Notes: generated by a model from the sequence alone, not told the origin. Counted from the stretch's first letter, positions 54,501-63,325 are shown. The stretch: 64,000 bases of DNA from Liopterus haemorrhoidalis (GCA_963971575.1 OZ020611.1:242940654-243004653), one strand, 5' to 3'. A program made the numbers and translations.

Positions 54501-54812
54501 AACTATGAATTCAAATACGGAGTCTCTGACCACCATACTGGAGATGAGCATCAGCAATCCGAGGTCCGTCACGGAGACACCGTCAAAGGAGAATACTCCT
54601 TGAAGGAGGCTGACGGAACCATCCGTGTAGTAAAATATACCGCCGACCCACACAACGGCTTCAACGCTGTCGTAGAACGCAAAGGACACGCTACCCACCC
54701 CGAGATCGTCCACAAGGCAGTGGTTGCTGCTCCAATCATCGGCCATGGATACTCTGGAGGACATGCTAGCTCCTACAGTTCATATGGAATTGGAAACATT
54801 GGTTATCATTAA
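43149..54812 (+). CDS. RR-2 cuticular protein (CPR family), gene 3, complete
   Basis: Secreted chitin-binding cuticle protein. Coding exons 43149-43160, 49348-49470 and 54492-54812 give a 151-residue precursor. The signal peptide spans [17 protein letters not shown], cleavage likely before MPQYG. Residues 20-38 are three HGYGGG repeats. The RR-2 domain (residues 46-115) reads [67 protein letters not shown]. The tail is Ala/Gly/His/Ser/Tyr-rich. Introns of 6187 and 5021 bp are GT-AG, phase 0, and filled with transposons; no frame break is seen. It is more diverged from genes 1 and 2 than they are from each other (EADGTIR against EPDGTTR). TATA, initiator and poly(A) signal are all present. Confidence 0.95.
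43287..43818. mobile_element. MITE with TAGTCGGATTGCTGATA inverted ends
   Basis: 532 bp with ~29-bp ends TAGTCGGATTGCTGATAAGT and the complement of TAGTCGGATTGCTGATAGGT, flanked by TA. TA duplication points to the Tc1/mariner superfamily. No coding sequence. Confidence 0.8.
44137..44535. repeat. Family E-related short repeat
   Basis: Ends ATACAGGGTATTAT and AATATCCTGTATAT; inside CCACTTCCGGTTTATTAG and AAAATGGCGGGCAC parallel the landmarks of family E in the same order, but the copy is much diverged. Confidence 0.55.
44627..45033. mobile_element. Full-length GGCGGAACTA MITE, TA duplication
   Basis: 407 bp, ends CAGTCTGTTTCAAACGCTTA (with GGCGGAACTA continuing) and the exact complement, flanked by TA. 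Also full length at 63430-63837 in the other orientation. Ends and TA target fit Tc1/mariner-derived MITEs. Confidence 0.9.
45516..46572 (+). mobile_element. Family B element, near complete, with tRNA-like segment
   Basis: Order: AGGGTTTTGTAAGTATGACC, seven GTCT units, TAGCTAAACGGCTAAACCT, AGTTGAAATTTGGCATGC, one internal unit (ATATCAAATGAAAGCCCTTG, GTACATTGGTGTGAACC), a tRNA-like segment (46081-46143), a T-rich body, and the end TGCAAAACCCTAAAATGTGT, GAAAATTCACACTTCACATC. The last part contains the palindrome GTGTGAAAATTCACAC. The ends AGGGTTTTGTARGTAT and TACCTGCAAAACCCT are inverted. Confidence 0.7.
46081..46143 (+). other. tRNA-like pol III promoter segment in family B
   Basis: TGGTGTAGTGG fits an A box and GGATCGAACCC a B box 41 nt later, with GGCGCTGGCGTTTC between. 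No cloverleaf closes properly, so this is a tRNA-derived segment and not a tRNA gene. The equivalent part of the copy at 30316-31193 also has A and B boxes. Confidence 0.6.
46573..46895 (+). pseudogene. LINE 3' end: ORF2 C-terminus and A-rich tail
   Basis: 60 open codons (46573-46755): [48 protein letters not shown], ending HIRSG and TGA. This composition and the following (AAATA)n-type tail (46826-46895) are those of a 5'-truncated LINE. No catalytic domain is present. Flanked by 42-bp near-repeats (46533-46572 and 46974-47017). Confidence 0.6.
46974..47017 (+). repeat. Second family B hairpin end
   Basis: gcaaaaacctgaaatgtgtg then aaaattcacacttcacatca, nearly the same as 46533-46572 on the other side of the LINE tail. 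Either a very long target duplication or a second, independent family-B end. Confidence 0.6.
47526..47710 (+). repeat. Family B, 3'-truncated copy
   Basis: AGGGTTTTGTAGGTATGACC, ACGTCAGTCATGTGTCTG, AAAGTTGAATTTTGGTACGC, then a jump to CATTGATGGGAACCGGAAT; internally deleted. Confidence 0.6.
48128..48504 (-). mobile_element. Family E repeat, full-length copy
   Basis: Opposite orientation to 3619-3997; begins (minus strand) TATACAGGGTGTTTG and ends GAAACAAAATATCTCTAAAA. In gene 3 intron 1. Confidence 0.65.
48615..49140 (+). repeat. Family A, diverged copy
   Basis: CTTGCCCGACCTTAATATAT, GGGGCAAGTATTGTAATC, a GTGTGT/GTCT tract, GGGAGTTTACTCGTGTCG, AGACTTTTTTTGATAAAACG, ATATGTAACGTTTCCATGG. Clearly related to 56546-57150 but the first third is diverged. 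Confidence 0.65.
49348..49470 (+). CDS. Gene 3, exon 2 (signal peptide end and Gly-rich linker)
   Basis: After cttgtag, before gtaagt at 49471; 41 codons, phase 0 both sides, ending I-I-K-D-Y-H. Confidence 0.92.
50260..51195 (+). mobile_element. ISL2EU-like element nested in hAT E1 copy 2
   Basis: 936 bp, ends AGGGGATACGCAT and ATGCCTATCCCCT, flanked by AT on both sides. AT duplication with a short inverted end and the encoded N-terminus fit the ISL2EU superfamily. Most coding sequence is deleted. Confidence 0.65.
50578..50700 (+). pseudogene. ISL2EU-type ORF, first exon remnant
   Basis: ATG at 50578: [29 protein letters not shown], a TAA at 50665-50667, then [11 protein letters not shown] up to a GT donor at 50701. 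From memory of the family, proteins of YqaJ-nuclease ISL2EU elements begin in this way (short acidic start, then AEIRGxK). One stop codon in place of a residue kills the frame, and everything downstream is gone. Family assignment is by pattern only. Confidence 0.5.
52231..52329. repeat. 98-bp inverted-repeat unit
   Basis: GGTTGGAATGAGAAAATTC and its exact complement enclose about 60 bp with GCGCGAGCCGCAGGCGAAC. Looks like a tiny foldback sequence or the closed-up ends of a MITE. Confidence 0.7.
52330..53520. other. Intron sequence, no gene seen
   Basis: AT-rich. 52950-53020 is a GC-rich patch (ggtccggggcgatcgcaccc) resembling the interior of a decayed hAT MITE. Open frames at 52759 and 53163 have no features. 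Confidence 0.45.
53526..54060 (+). repeat. Family A first arm fused to a family B unit
   Basis: CCGGCCGTCAACTATAAGGG through GGTTAGCTAGAAATGGGAG is family A; from about 53860 (CTTGTCCCGTCCCCTTTTAC, GAGCCGGAAACGTACTAGAG) it becomes a family B internal unit. The junction suggests recombination or template switching between the two repeats. Confidence 0.6.
54492..54812 (+). CDS. Gene 3, exon 3 (RR-2 domain and tail)
   Basis: Starts GCC CCA after gtttctag, ends TAA at 54810-54812; 106 residues with the full RR-2 domain. Confidence 0.95.
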   Translation, partial: APANYEFKYGVSDHHTGDEHQQSEVRHGDTVKGEYSLKEADGTIRVVKYTADPHNGFNAVVERKGHATHPEIVHKAVVAAPIIGHGYSGGHASSYSSYGIGNIGYH

Positions 54813-54980
54813 ATGATTTTAAGCGAATTCAACTTGCTTATCATTACAAATTCTAGAATAGTTAAATGGAATGAAGGAATGAAATAATGAAGTAATGATA
54901 ATAATGATAAGCAAGTTGAAATGTGTTGTTTCATGGTTGTTTCACCTCATCTAGTTAGTGCATTGTACTGATTTATTTTT

Positions 54981-54986
54981 AATAAA
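54981..54986 (+). terminator. Poly(A) signal of gene 3
   Basis: AATAAA 169 bp after the stop codon, followed by T-rich sequence. No earlier AATAAA occurs between. Confidence 0.7.
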
Positions 54987-55122
54987 TAAGTTTTTCATTT
55001 TATGTTGTCTTCATTACTATTACCTACACGTAGGGTTGCCAGAGGCATGGCCCCCGTTTTGGGAGGGCTGGCAGGGCGATACACTGGGAGTCTGCAATTA
55101 TAGGTCAAGTCATTCAGTTGTA

Positions 55123-56248
55123 CTACACCTTTTCCAGTTGTATTTCAGAATAGTCAATTTGATTTCAGAAAATGTCAATTTTAATTCAGATTAGTCAATT
55201 TGATTTCAGAAAATGTCAATTGTAATTCAGATTAGTCAATTTGATTTCAGAAAATGTCAATTGTAATTCAGATTAGTCAATTTGATTTCAGAAAATGTCA
55301 ATTGTAATTCAGATTAGTCAATTTGATTTCAGAAAATGTCAAATGTATTTCAGATTAGTCAGTTTGATTTCGGAAAGCGTCAATTGTATTTCAGATTAGT
55401 CAGTTTAATTTCGGAAAGCGTCAATTGTATTTCAGATTAGTCAATTGTAATTCAGAAAACGTCAACTGAAATTCAGAAAATATCAAATGTATTTCAGAAA
55501 TTGTCAATTGTGATTCAGAAATGGTTAATTGTATTTCAGAACCTGTTTCTGTGCTATATATTAAGATTGTATGTACTTTTTTTTTTCAAAATTACAGGAA
55601 CCCATTTCAGAAATTTTATTTTTATGAGTTTATGTAGAAATTTTATAAGAGTATTTGGGGTAAAATTTGGGGTATATTATACCTATTATACATAGAATTT
55701 TGAGATTTCTTAAAATGGACACAAACACGGTTTTATTTAGCTTGGTTTCATGTTTGTCTGTGCCTGGATCAAATTTTGTAATCAATTTTCACTTTTACCG
55801 AACAACAATTTTTCCACACATGTATATTTCCGGTGACAATAAACTATTTTGTCACTTTTGCCCCTTTATTGTATTTCTCAAACAGTGCAACCCACCAGCG
55901 CTGTTCGTTTGTTGCAATTTTTTGTTACAACAACATATTGTCATAATGCCATAAACGCTACCTTTGTCACAGACTACTTGATAATAAGAACTGTATAATA
56001 TAAATCAGTATCTTTCTGAACTACAATTGACTATTTCAGAAATACATTTGACAATTTCTGAAATACACCTGACATTTTCTGAATTTCAATTGACTAATCT
56101 GAAATACAATTGACGCTTTCTGAAATTAAACTGACTAATCTGAAATACATTTGATATTTTCTGAAATCAAATTGACTAATTTGAATTACAATTGATCTGT
56201 TCTGAAATAAATTTGTTCTTTTCTGACATACAACTGGAAAAAGTGTAG
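55123..56248. mobile_element. Second foldback element, ~20/41-bp tandem-array termini
   Basis: Outer ends CTACACCTTTTCCAGTTG and CAACTGGAAAAAGTGTAG. The left array (to about 55540) alternates AGTCAATTTGATTTCAGAAA and TGTCAATTGTAATTCAGATT half-units (41 bp together, about ten half-units pairs decaying inwards). The right array (56020-56235) is the same in inverse. The ~480-bp centre has no recognised frame; 55667-55954 is open but unremarkable. Confidence 0.8.
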
Positions 56249-56545
56249 ATATTATGCAGAACAGAAAACCCGAATTATGACGAGAAGAGACAAAATGAAT
56301 ATAAAATACTTTTGGTTATGGATTTTTGGTATTTATGGCTCAGATACTGTATGTCTTTTTATGAAATTAAAAATATAATATAAAAATTTTAACAGCTTTG
56401 GACCGAGTTTTGAACACCACACCAATACCGACAATCGACATTCAGCATTCTGTTGGCTTCTTAGACTTATTAAATACCTACAAAATCCTGAAATATTTTT
56501 GATTCTTTGAAATATGTGAAAATTTACACTTCACATCAATTTTTA
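56249..56545. other. Spacer with a family B end
   Basis: 56466-56543 matches the hairpin end of family B (AAATACCTACAAAATCCTGA, AAAATTTACACTTCACATCA). The rest is unassigned. Confidence 0.5.
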
Positions 56546-57150
56546 CCGACCGCCAATATATATAAGGGAGGTATTGTGATCATACCAATTTTGACATTTC
56601 GAGATTTCGATGGATCTCCACGAATTGAGGTCTCTACATAACGTTTTGACTATTTTTAGCATGATGTCTGTCGGTCTCTCTGTCCGTCCGTCTATCTGTC
56701 CGTCTGTCTGTCCATCTGTCTGTATGTCTGTCCGTCTGTCTGTGTACACGTGCAGAGCAAATTCGGCTAAAAGGATTTTTATGAAACTGCATATTTAAGC
56801 TTTTGACATCAATGGCACGAGTTGATCAACTTTTGGTAAAAATAGTTTAACTAAAAATGAACAGAAAAATATTTCTAAAAAAATTATTCAACAAAAGTTG
56901 CTATAAAATCAATAACTAATAACTTTTATTTGAGATGTTTTTTGATAAAACGAAAAATTTCGAATAATATTTGTAAAATTTTTCGAAATTTTTTCATACT
57001 TATATGTAACGTTTCCACGGTCATGATAAATAATATCTCTGAAAATATTAGGCCAAGTTATTTCTACTCTGCTGCTAGAATGTATTTTATATAAATACTT
57101 TACGATGGCGGTCGGTCCTGTGGTGGTCACAGCTGATTTTTTATATTTCT

Positions 57151-58269
57151 ATTTAAAGATTACTGTTTGCTTGCGTCACTTTAATATTTAATATATTTAA
57201 TTATGTTTTAATTGTAAAATATTGTAGATTCGCTTAAATAAATTAACACCAGTATTCAATTTTTAAATTTTATTATGCCGAAATTAAATTTTCCGCCGCA
57301 AAAAGAAATCTAGCGACTTTGTTACTGTGTAAATATGATTTTTTAATTTACTCCTTCTAGTTTAAAAATAGAATATAGTACGCTACTATAGTATTTTCTG
57401 ATTAAAACTCGTAAGAAATGTTTAATACTCCAATAGACATTATTAATCTAATATGTGAAGGAAGTTTAACGATAAATATATTTCTCCAGACTAAAATATG
57501 TGTCATTGCGAACATTTCATAATTGTTTTTTATGATCGAGTGTCTAATATTGAAATGAGTTTGTTTGTTAAACAATAATTTAGATTTATAACTTCCTAGC
57601 TGAGATATACGGGCGCTCCACTTCAATTCATTGTGATGTGGCGGGCAGATACAGTCTCTACTGTCAAATATACAACATTCCGAATCTATTACTGCTCTCT
57701 GCTCTCTGTATGCCATCTGATATATCTATTCTCTTGTTTGCCCTTATCAATCATCTCAGACATCATTATTTAACTATAAACAATCCAGAAATTATATATC
57801 TTAATGATATAATGACATGGATTTCGTAATTTAACATTGTATGTCATTTTGGATAGTTGAGATTTGTAGAATTTTTATAATTGAATGTTGAAAGCAGAGC
57901 CGAACTTCTTCTTAAAGCCGCAAAACATTTCTTAATGATAAAAAGTCTTAGATCGGTTTTTCACAGTTCAAGTTATTGACCAATAAATTGATTATTTTTT
58001 TTTTATCAATTAATGGACCAATTTATTGCTCTATTTGAAAAAAAAAAACACTTTACATATATCAATTTATTTATATACATTTTTTTTTTGAAAAATCTTA
58101 CATAACCAACTGTAAAAATTTAATACAAAAAGTTACTACACAATCAATTTAGTGTCATATTTTTCGAAATGAAAATATGAAAAAATCTTCACAAAAAAAT
58201 ACAAAATTACGATCTGTGGTCTATGACTAAATGGAAATTAATTATTTTATATCAAAAATTAAAATTAAA
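57151..58269. other. Centre of family A element, no gene recognised
   Basis: The 104-codon minus-strand frame at 57402-57716 has no motif I know. The remainder is AT-rich. Confidence 0.4.
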
Positions 58270-58859
58270 AATCAGCTTTGGCCACCACAGGGTTCAGTGG
58301 AAAATACTTTGTGGACCGCCATCATAAAGTATTTGCATAAAATACATTCTAGCAGCAGAGTAGAAATAACTTGGCCTAATATTTTCTAACAGAGATATTA
58401 TTTATCATGACCATGGAAACGTTACATATAAGTATGAAAAAATAGCCACTCAAAAATTTTTCGTTGTATTAAAAAATGTCTCAAATAAAAGTTATTAGTT
58501 ATTGCATTTATAGCAACTTTTGTTAAATACATTTTTTCTGTTGCTAAATATTCGCAAAAATCTTAAAACCGACAAGAGTAAACTCCCATTTTTAGTCAAC
58601 CGATTTTTACCAAAAGTTGATCAACTCGTGCCATTGTATGCAGAAGCTTAAATATGAAGTTTCATAAAAATCCTTCTAGCCGAATTTGCTCTGCACGTAC
58701 ACACAGACAGACGGACGGACGGACAGACAGACAGACAGACGGACAGACAGACAGACATCATGCTAAAAATAGTCAAAACGTTATGTAGGGAGCTCAATTC
58801 GTGGAGATCCATCGAAATCTCGAAATATCAAAATCAGTATGATCAAAATACCTCCCTTA

Positions 58860-59428
58860 TAGACCGGGAGCTCATGACAGTTTTTGGTCTCCGATTTCAT
58901 ACAGCATGCCTTTTGGAGGAGAGAATATTTACCCTGTGACAACAAAAAAGGGATGGTACTAAACCCCTGCACGCTTTCCGGTCATAGGGAAAATTGCATT
59001 TCCACTTAAACACAAAATTTTTGTGCTTTTCTCTGATTTAATATTGCTTGCCCTTTTGTCAAAAGAAAGTTATAACAAATTTAAAGTCTTTTAAATATAT
59101 GCATGCGATTCGGAGGGTCCCAAAGGGCTCAAACGGTCATGTGATCTTGTAATAAAAAAATATGATTTTCCGCGTTTTCATACAGCATGCCTATAATTAA
59201 AAGACTTTAAATTTGTTATAACTTTCTTTTGACAAAAGGGCAAGCAATATTAAGTCAGAGAAAAACACAAAAATTTTGTGCAAGTGGAAATGCAATTTTC
59301 CCTATGACCGGAAAGCGTGCAGGGGTTTAGTACCATCCCTTTTTTGTTGTCACAGGGTAAATATTGTCTCCTCCAAAAGGCATGCTGTATGAAATCGGAG
59401 ACCAAAAATGTCATGAGCTCCCGGTCTA
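58860..59428. mobile_element. Palindromic MITE, TTA duplication
   Basis: 569 bp. Arms 58860-59093 and about 59198-59428 are nearly exact inverted copies (TAGACCGGGAGCTCATGACA, GGCATGCTGTATGAAATCGG, AAAAGGGCAAGCAATATTAA) around a ~105-bp loop. TTA lies on both sides (58857-58859, 59429-59431). Removing the element and one TTA restores the family-A end seen at 62915, which supports TTA and so a Harbinger-type origin. Confidence 0.85.
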
Positions 59429-59499
59429 TTATAAATGTTGGCGGTCGGTAAAAAACTAGAAGATGGTGCAAGTGTTACATGTGAAAATGACACATATAA

Positions 59500-59614
59500 C
59501 CTATAGTCGGTTTCTTTGCTTTAAGCGGAACTAGATTGTCGAATCTTGTATACTTTTACCGATTGATTGAAGATTTTGTTCATTTTGTTCAGCAAAAAAG
59601 CCCACTTCGCATTT
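59500..59614. repeat. Truncated GGCGGAACTAG-family MITE at mariner copy 3
   Basis: TATAGTCGGTTTCTTTGC, AAGCGGAACTAGATTG, GATTTTGTTCATTTTGTTC. It abuts the truncated 3' end of mariner copy 3. Confidence 0.6.
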
Positions 59615-60928
59615 TTTGTTTGACATTGGGGAACAAAAAAAAAGGAATAAATCCGGTGAATACAGGTAATGAGAAATTAATTCGTTGTTTTTTTCCTTCA
59701 AATAATCAATTATTTTACATGCTGTGCAGGAGCTTGCATTGTCATGATGAAGAATGATGCGACGGTTTTAGTTGTTTGTCCTGATTTTGTCGATGACTTC
59801 TGGCAAACCAATTGTAGTATACCATTTAGCATTAACTGTTCTCCGATCCTCTAAAGGAATGACTGCAACATTTCCAGCACAACCGAAAAAACAAATGATC
59901 ATTTTCTTGGAAGTGCTTCGTGAACAAACAACTTTTGTGGGTTCCGGTTCATCTTGGAAGACCCAAACAGTGGATTGTTGCTTAGTTTCCGGATCATATG
60001 AATAAATCCAAATTTCGTCACTTATAATGAAGATGTATACGGATTTTGCCGTGCCTTGGTTGCATTTTTTTAGCATTCCCTTACACCAGGAGTCGGGGAA
60101 CATTTTTACCCATTACCCAAAGATATATTTCTTTACACCGACGTTGCCCTATTGGCTTGTAAAAAAAAGGTCTTCAATACTCAAAATACAAATGACGAGC
60201 AAAAAAAAAAAAGTTCTCACCTTCGCAATGGCGCCCCTTAGTCAAGCCCCTCAGCGCCCTTTTCCTTAGTGCGCCCAGGGCCGTCGCCCCCTCCGCCCCC
60301 CCTTACTGCGACTCTGTCTATTAATATATAATCAACCCTAAGAATTTCGTTTTTACCCCGATTCATAAGCCTTTTTTGAGCTTCGGTCAAATTATGCGGA
60401 ATTCATCGGGTACAGATCTTTTTCACAGCTAAATGTTCATGCAAAATCGAATATATTGCAGTCTGCGATATGCCAAAGAATGCCTCTGTAAGTCGCATGC
60501 CGATCTTCTTCAATCATTTTGCGCACAACATCGATGTTTTTTTTGAATCACAACCGATTTTAGTCGACCTTCACGAGATTCATCATTGACGGACGCACTA
60601 CCAAGACGAAATTCTGCAAAACAATTGTTAACAGTTTTTTCTGATGGTGCTTCATTACCAAAAGTTGAACGAAGCGAATCTATACATTGTCGTTAAGTTC
60701 GGCCTTTACTAAAATCGTAAAAAATCATCCAATGATAACATTCACTATTAATATCCATTTTTTCACAAACTTTTTTTTAAAACGCTCAATGTGAACAAAC
60801 TGCTCAGTCAATTTATAAGCTGCCACTGATTACACAATAACAAATGTCAAATTTTACGAATTTAGTGATGACACATTTTAATATTGTCATCTAATGGTCG
60901 TTTGTAAAATCATAAAAGGTAACCCTCG
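59615..60928 (-). pseudogene. Mariner copy 3, dead, with 5' terminal repeat
   Basis: Minus strand from the end CGAGGGTTACCTTTTATG at 60928 next to TA (60929-60930), through a leader to MDINSECYHWMIFYDFSKGR, a frameshifted linker, EDRHATYRGILWHIADCNIF-like codons in other frames, RSVPDEFRIIPKLKKGL-type codons, an inserted stretch (about 60099-60347), then CNQGTAKSVYIFIISDEIWI (first Asp) and YDPETKQQSTVWVFQDEPEP, LHHDNASS (second Asp). The region of the third Asp is deleted and the 3' end is replaced by a MITE fragment. Only this copy keeps a terminal repeat. Confidence 0.8.
60099..60347. mobile_element. hAT-like insert(s) in mariner copy 3, including MITE H
   Basis: Starts cttacac|CAGGAGTCGGGGAAC, the same mariner position where copy 2 carries CAGGGGTCGGCAAAC. 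60165-60316 is a 5'-shortened MITE H ending CTTACTGCGACTCTG with its GGCGACGGCCCTGGGCGCAC core. Ends of the whole insert are not clear. Confidence 0.6.
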
Positions 60929-60930
60929 TA

Positions 60931-62446
60931 TAAGAGCGAAAAAATAAAAAACAGATGGCCTCCAATTTTATTAATATATATTGATTTCATGTTAGAAGCC
61001 GAGCGAAGCAAGCTACATATATTGTTTAATCATTAACTTTCAGAACATATTAAACTTCAGAACCAACGTCATCCAGATGGTTACCGAATCATCAGCTGAT
61101 TGTAACGTACAACCATGTTTAAAGTATTATAATTATTGTTTTAACTAACTAACTTATACATATATATTATTCGAATTATAAATATAGGCTGTGTGAGGTG
61201 CAAATAGCCATCGTTGCTAAGCACCAATTTTTTTAACTAACTAACTTACTAAATAAAAACTTGCGTCTTACCCATTATTTAGCCATGGGTGAGCATACAT
61301 GTGCGACACTTTTTTAGCTGGCGTGCAATAATAACGGCTGTATGTATTTACAGTTGGTTACATTTATTATTTGATGATTGTAGATAAAATAATTTAGTTC
61401 ATTTAGTTTTTACTTTGAGCAAAAGGCCATATCAATAATTAAGTACTAAAAATATTTTTTGTTTTGCTTACCCCTTGTTAAATATTTTGAATATCAGCAC
61501 TGAGCACACCACCCCGCAATGAGTAAAATATATTTCTTATAACCCTAATGTTTCAAATCACGTACTCTTGTATGCCATTTATTTATAAGAAAATCCCAAG
61601 ATACTGTTTGTAGCATGCTGGTAATTAATAAAGATTATTCGTTACGTAGGTGTCACATAATGAGTATGATAAGACGAGCTCATTAACAAAAAGGGATTAA
61701 GATTAATTCAATAAGTGACCTCTGCCGTGTGCGGATAATAACAGTAAACTAGTGTTTCATTAATATTTCCTTACACAAAGTGAGTTCCTAAAACATAGAA
61801 GAACGAGTACAGTACACTGTTACTAAAATCCATCATACGGTTTCCTGTTATGAATTAGATAAAAATGTAAGTTTTATTAGGCCATTTGATCGGATAGTAT
61901 TTCTCTGGCGAGTGATTAGTGTTTGATAAGCTGGGCTTGACGTAAATGGTTCAGGTTCCAGTGCCATATATGTGCAGCATTCAGCTCAGCACATGATCAG
62001 ACGCTGAGTTATGATAGACAGCGGACCAAGCAGACCTATCCACTCTCGACACGGATCGCAATTATGGAAAAATTACACAGGAAGTTAAACCAGGAAGGAC
62101 GTAAAGAAATTTTTTTGAATTGGGTGTGTAGGTATAATGGTAACTATTTCAATTAATTATTTTTAATTATGGTGCTATATTGTATGTAATGGTACCATAT
62201 TTAAGTCAAAATTTAAAATATTTGTGACAGTCCGAAGAAACCCTTAGTGTTGACTCTTGGTAACCTCTAATGGAGGTGTTGCAATCAGCAGTAAAATTGA
62301 GATTTTCTTTTGGGAAAGAAAATCATTAATTTGGGAAAGAATATTATTATTTAGATGATTTTTAACTACAATTTTTAACTATCGTACATACATGTTGATA
62401 AATAAAATCATATAAAATATAGAATTCTTGCATTTTATGATTTAAT
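60931..62446. other. Quieter stretch with few recognised repeats
   Basis: Apart from AGAAGCCGAGCGAAGCAAGC at about 60996-61015 (related to the foldback interior at 10671-10870), I recognise no repeat of the window here. 61700-62130 is less AT-rich. An ATG at 62065 opens 30 codons (MEKLHRKLNQEGRKEIFLNW and ten more) after a CATATATG and ATTCAGCTCAG pair; this might be a first exon of another gene, but there is no firm evidence. Confidence 0.35.
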
Positions 62447-62851
62447 CAGGGCCTCCTTAACCACAGGGCTAAATTGGCTATAGCCCCAGGCCGTAAGCCT
62501 TTTGGGGCGGCAATTTTTATTTCCCCGTTTGCTAGGGTGACCATTCGTCCCGCATTTTAACATTTTTTCCCGCATTTTGGATTTGGGAGGTGAGGACCTT
62601 TTTTTTGCTCTTCACTTGGATTTTGGGAGATGAGGACCTTTTTTTTTGCTCTTCACTTGGATTTGGGAGGTGAGGACTTTTTTTTGTTCTTCACTTGGAT
62701 TTGTGAGATGAGGACCTTTTTTTTCTCCGTCCCGCATTGTCTTCTTAAGAAAATGGTCACCCTACCGTTTGCTATTCTGTGAATTTTCTTACGAAGAGGG
62801 GCGCATTATTTTTAGTATCCCACGGGCGCCGAATTTCTTAAGACGGCCCTG
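62447..62851. mobile_element. hAT-type MITE, duplication gatttaat, with nested MITE
   Basis: 405 bp, ends CAGGGCCTCCTTAAC and TTAAGACGGCCCTG, identical octamers gatttaat (62439-62446, 62852-62859). The net core without the nested element is about 165 bp. Confidence 0.92.
62533..62764. mobile_element. hAT-type MITE with TAGGGTGACCAT ends, nested
   Basis: 232 bp, ends TAGGGTGACCAT and ATGGTCACCCTA, octamer ccgtttgc on both sides (62525-62532, 62765-62772). Interior is four ~40-bp tandem units of the same GGGAGGTGAGGACCTTTTTT minisatellite found in MITE H. Confidence 0.92.
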
Positions 62852-62914
62852 GATTTAATATGAATTAGACAAGTACAGAACATTCGACATCCAGCATTCT
62901 TATTTTTACATTTT

Positions 62915-63322
62915 TACCGACCGCCAACATATATAAGGGAGGTATTGTGATCATACTGATTTTAACATTTCGAGATTCGATGGATCTCTACGAAATCTGT
63001 CGGTCCGTGTACACGTGCAGAGCAAATTCGCATAAAAGAATTTTTATGAAACTTCATATTTAAGCTTTTGACATCAATGGCACAAGTTGATCAACTTTTG
63101 GTAAAAATCGGTTAACTAGCAATGGGAGTTTACTCGTGTCGGTTTTAAGATTTTGGCGAATATTTCTCAACAAAGAAATATTTCGAAAAAATGTATTTAA
63201 CAAAAGTTTCTATAAAAGCAATAACTAAAAACTTTTATTTGAAACATTTTTTGATATAGCAGCATAAGTTAAACAAGCACTTTGTGATGGCGGTCCTGTG
63301 GTGGCCACAGCTGATTTTTTTG
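62915..63322 (+). repeat. Family A, single arm
   Basis: CCGACCGCCAACATATATAA through the GTGTACACGTGCAGAGC and GTTGATCAACTTTTGGTAAA landmarks to GGTGGCCACAGCTGATTTTT. The GTCT tract is almost entirely deleted (AAATCTGTCGGTCCGTG). Confidence 0.75.
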
Positions 63323-63325
63323 ACC

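Larger units (their letters stand above)
56546..59448. mobile_element. Family A complete element with ~600-bp inverted arms, TA duplication
   Basis: Left arm 56546-57150 and right arm about 58270-59448 (inverted) both start at the end CCGACCGCCAA and are flanked by TA. Each arm has the GTCT tract, GTGTACACGTGCAGAGCAAA, GTTGATCAACTTTTGG and ATATGTAACGTTTCCA. The centre (57150-58260) has no transposase. The right arm carries a nested 569-bp palindromic MITE. Single-armed relatives occur at 14453, 42092, 48615, 53526 and 62915. Confidence 0.75.

Noticed and set aside
57402..57716. 104-codon minus-strand frame as a host gene
   Set aside because: Lies in the centre of a transposon, has no recognisable motif, no splice or promoter evidence.
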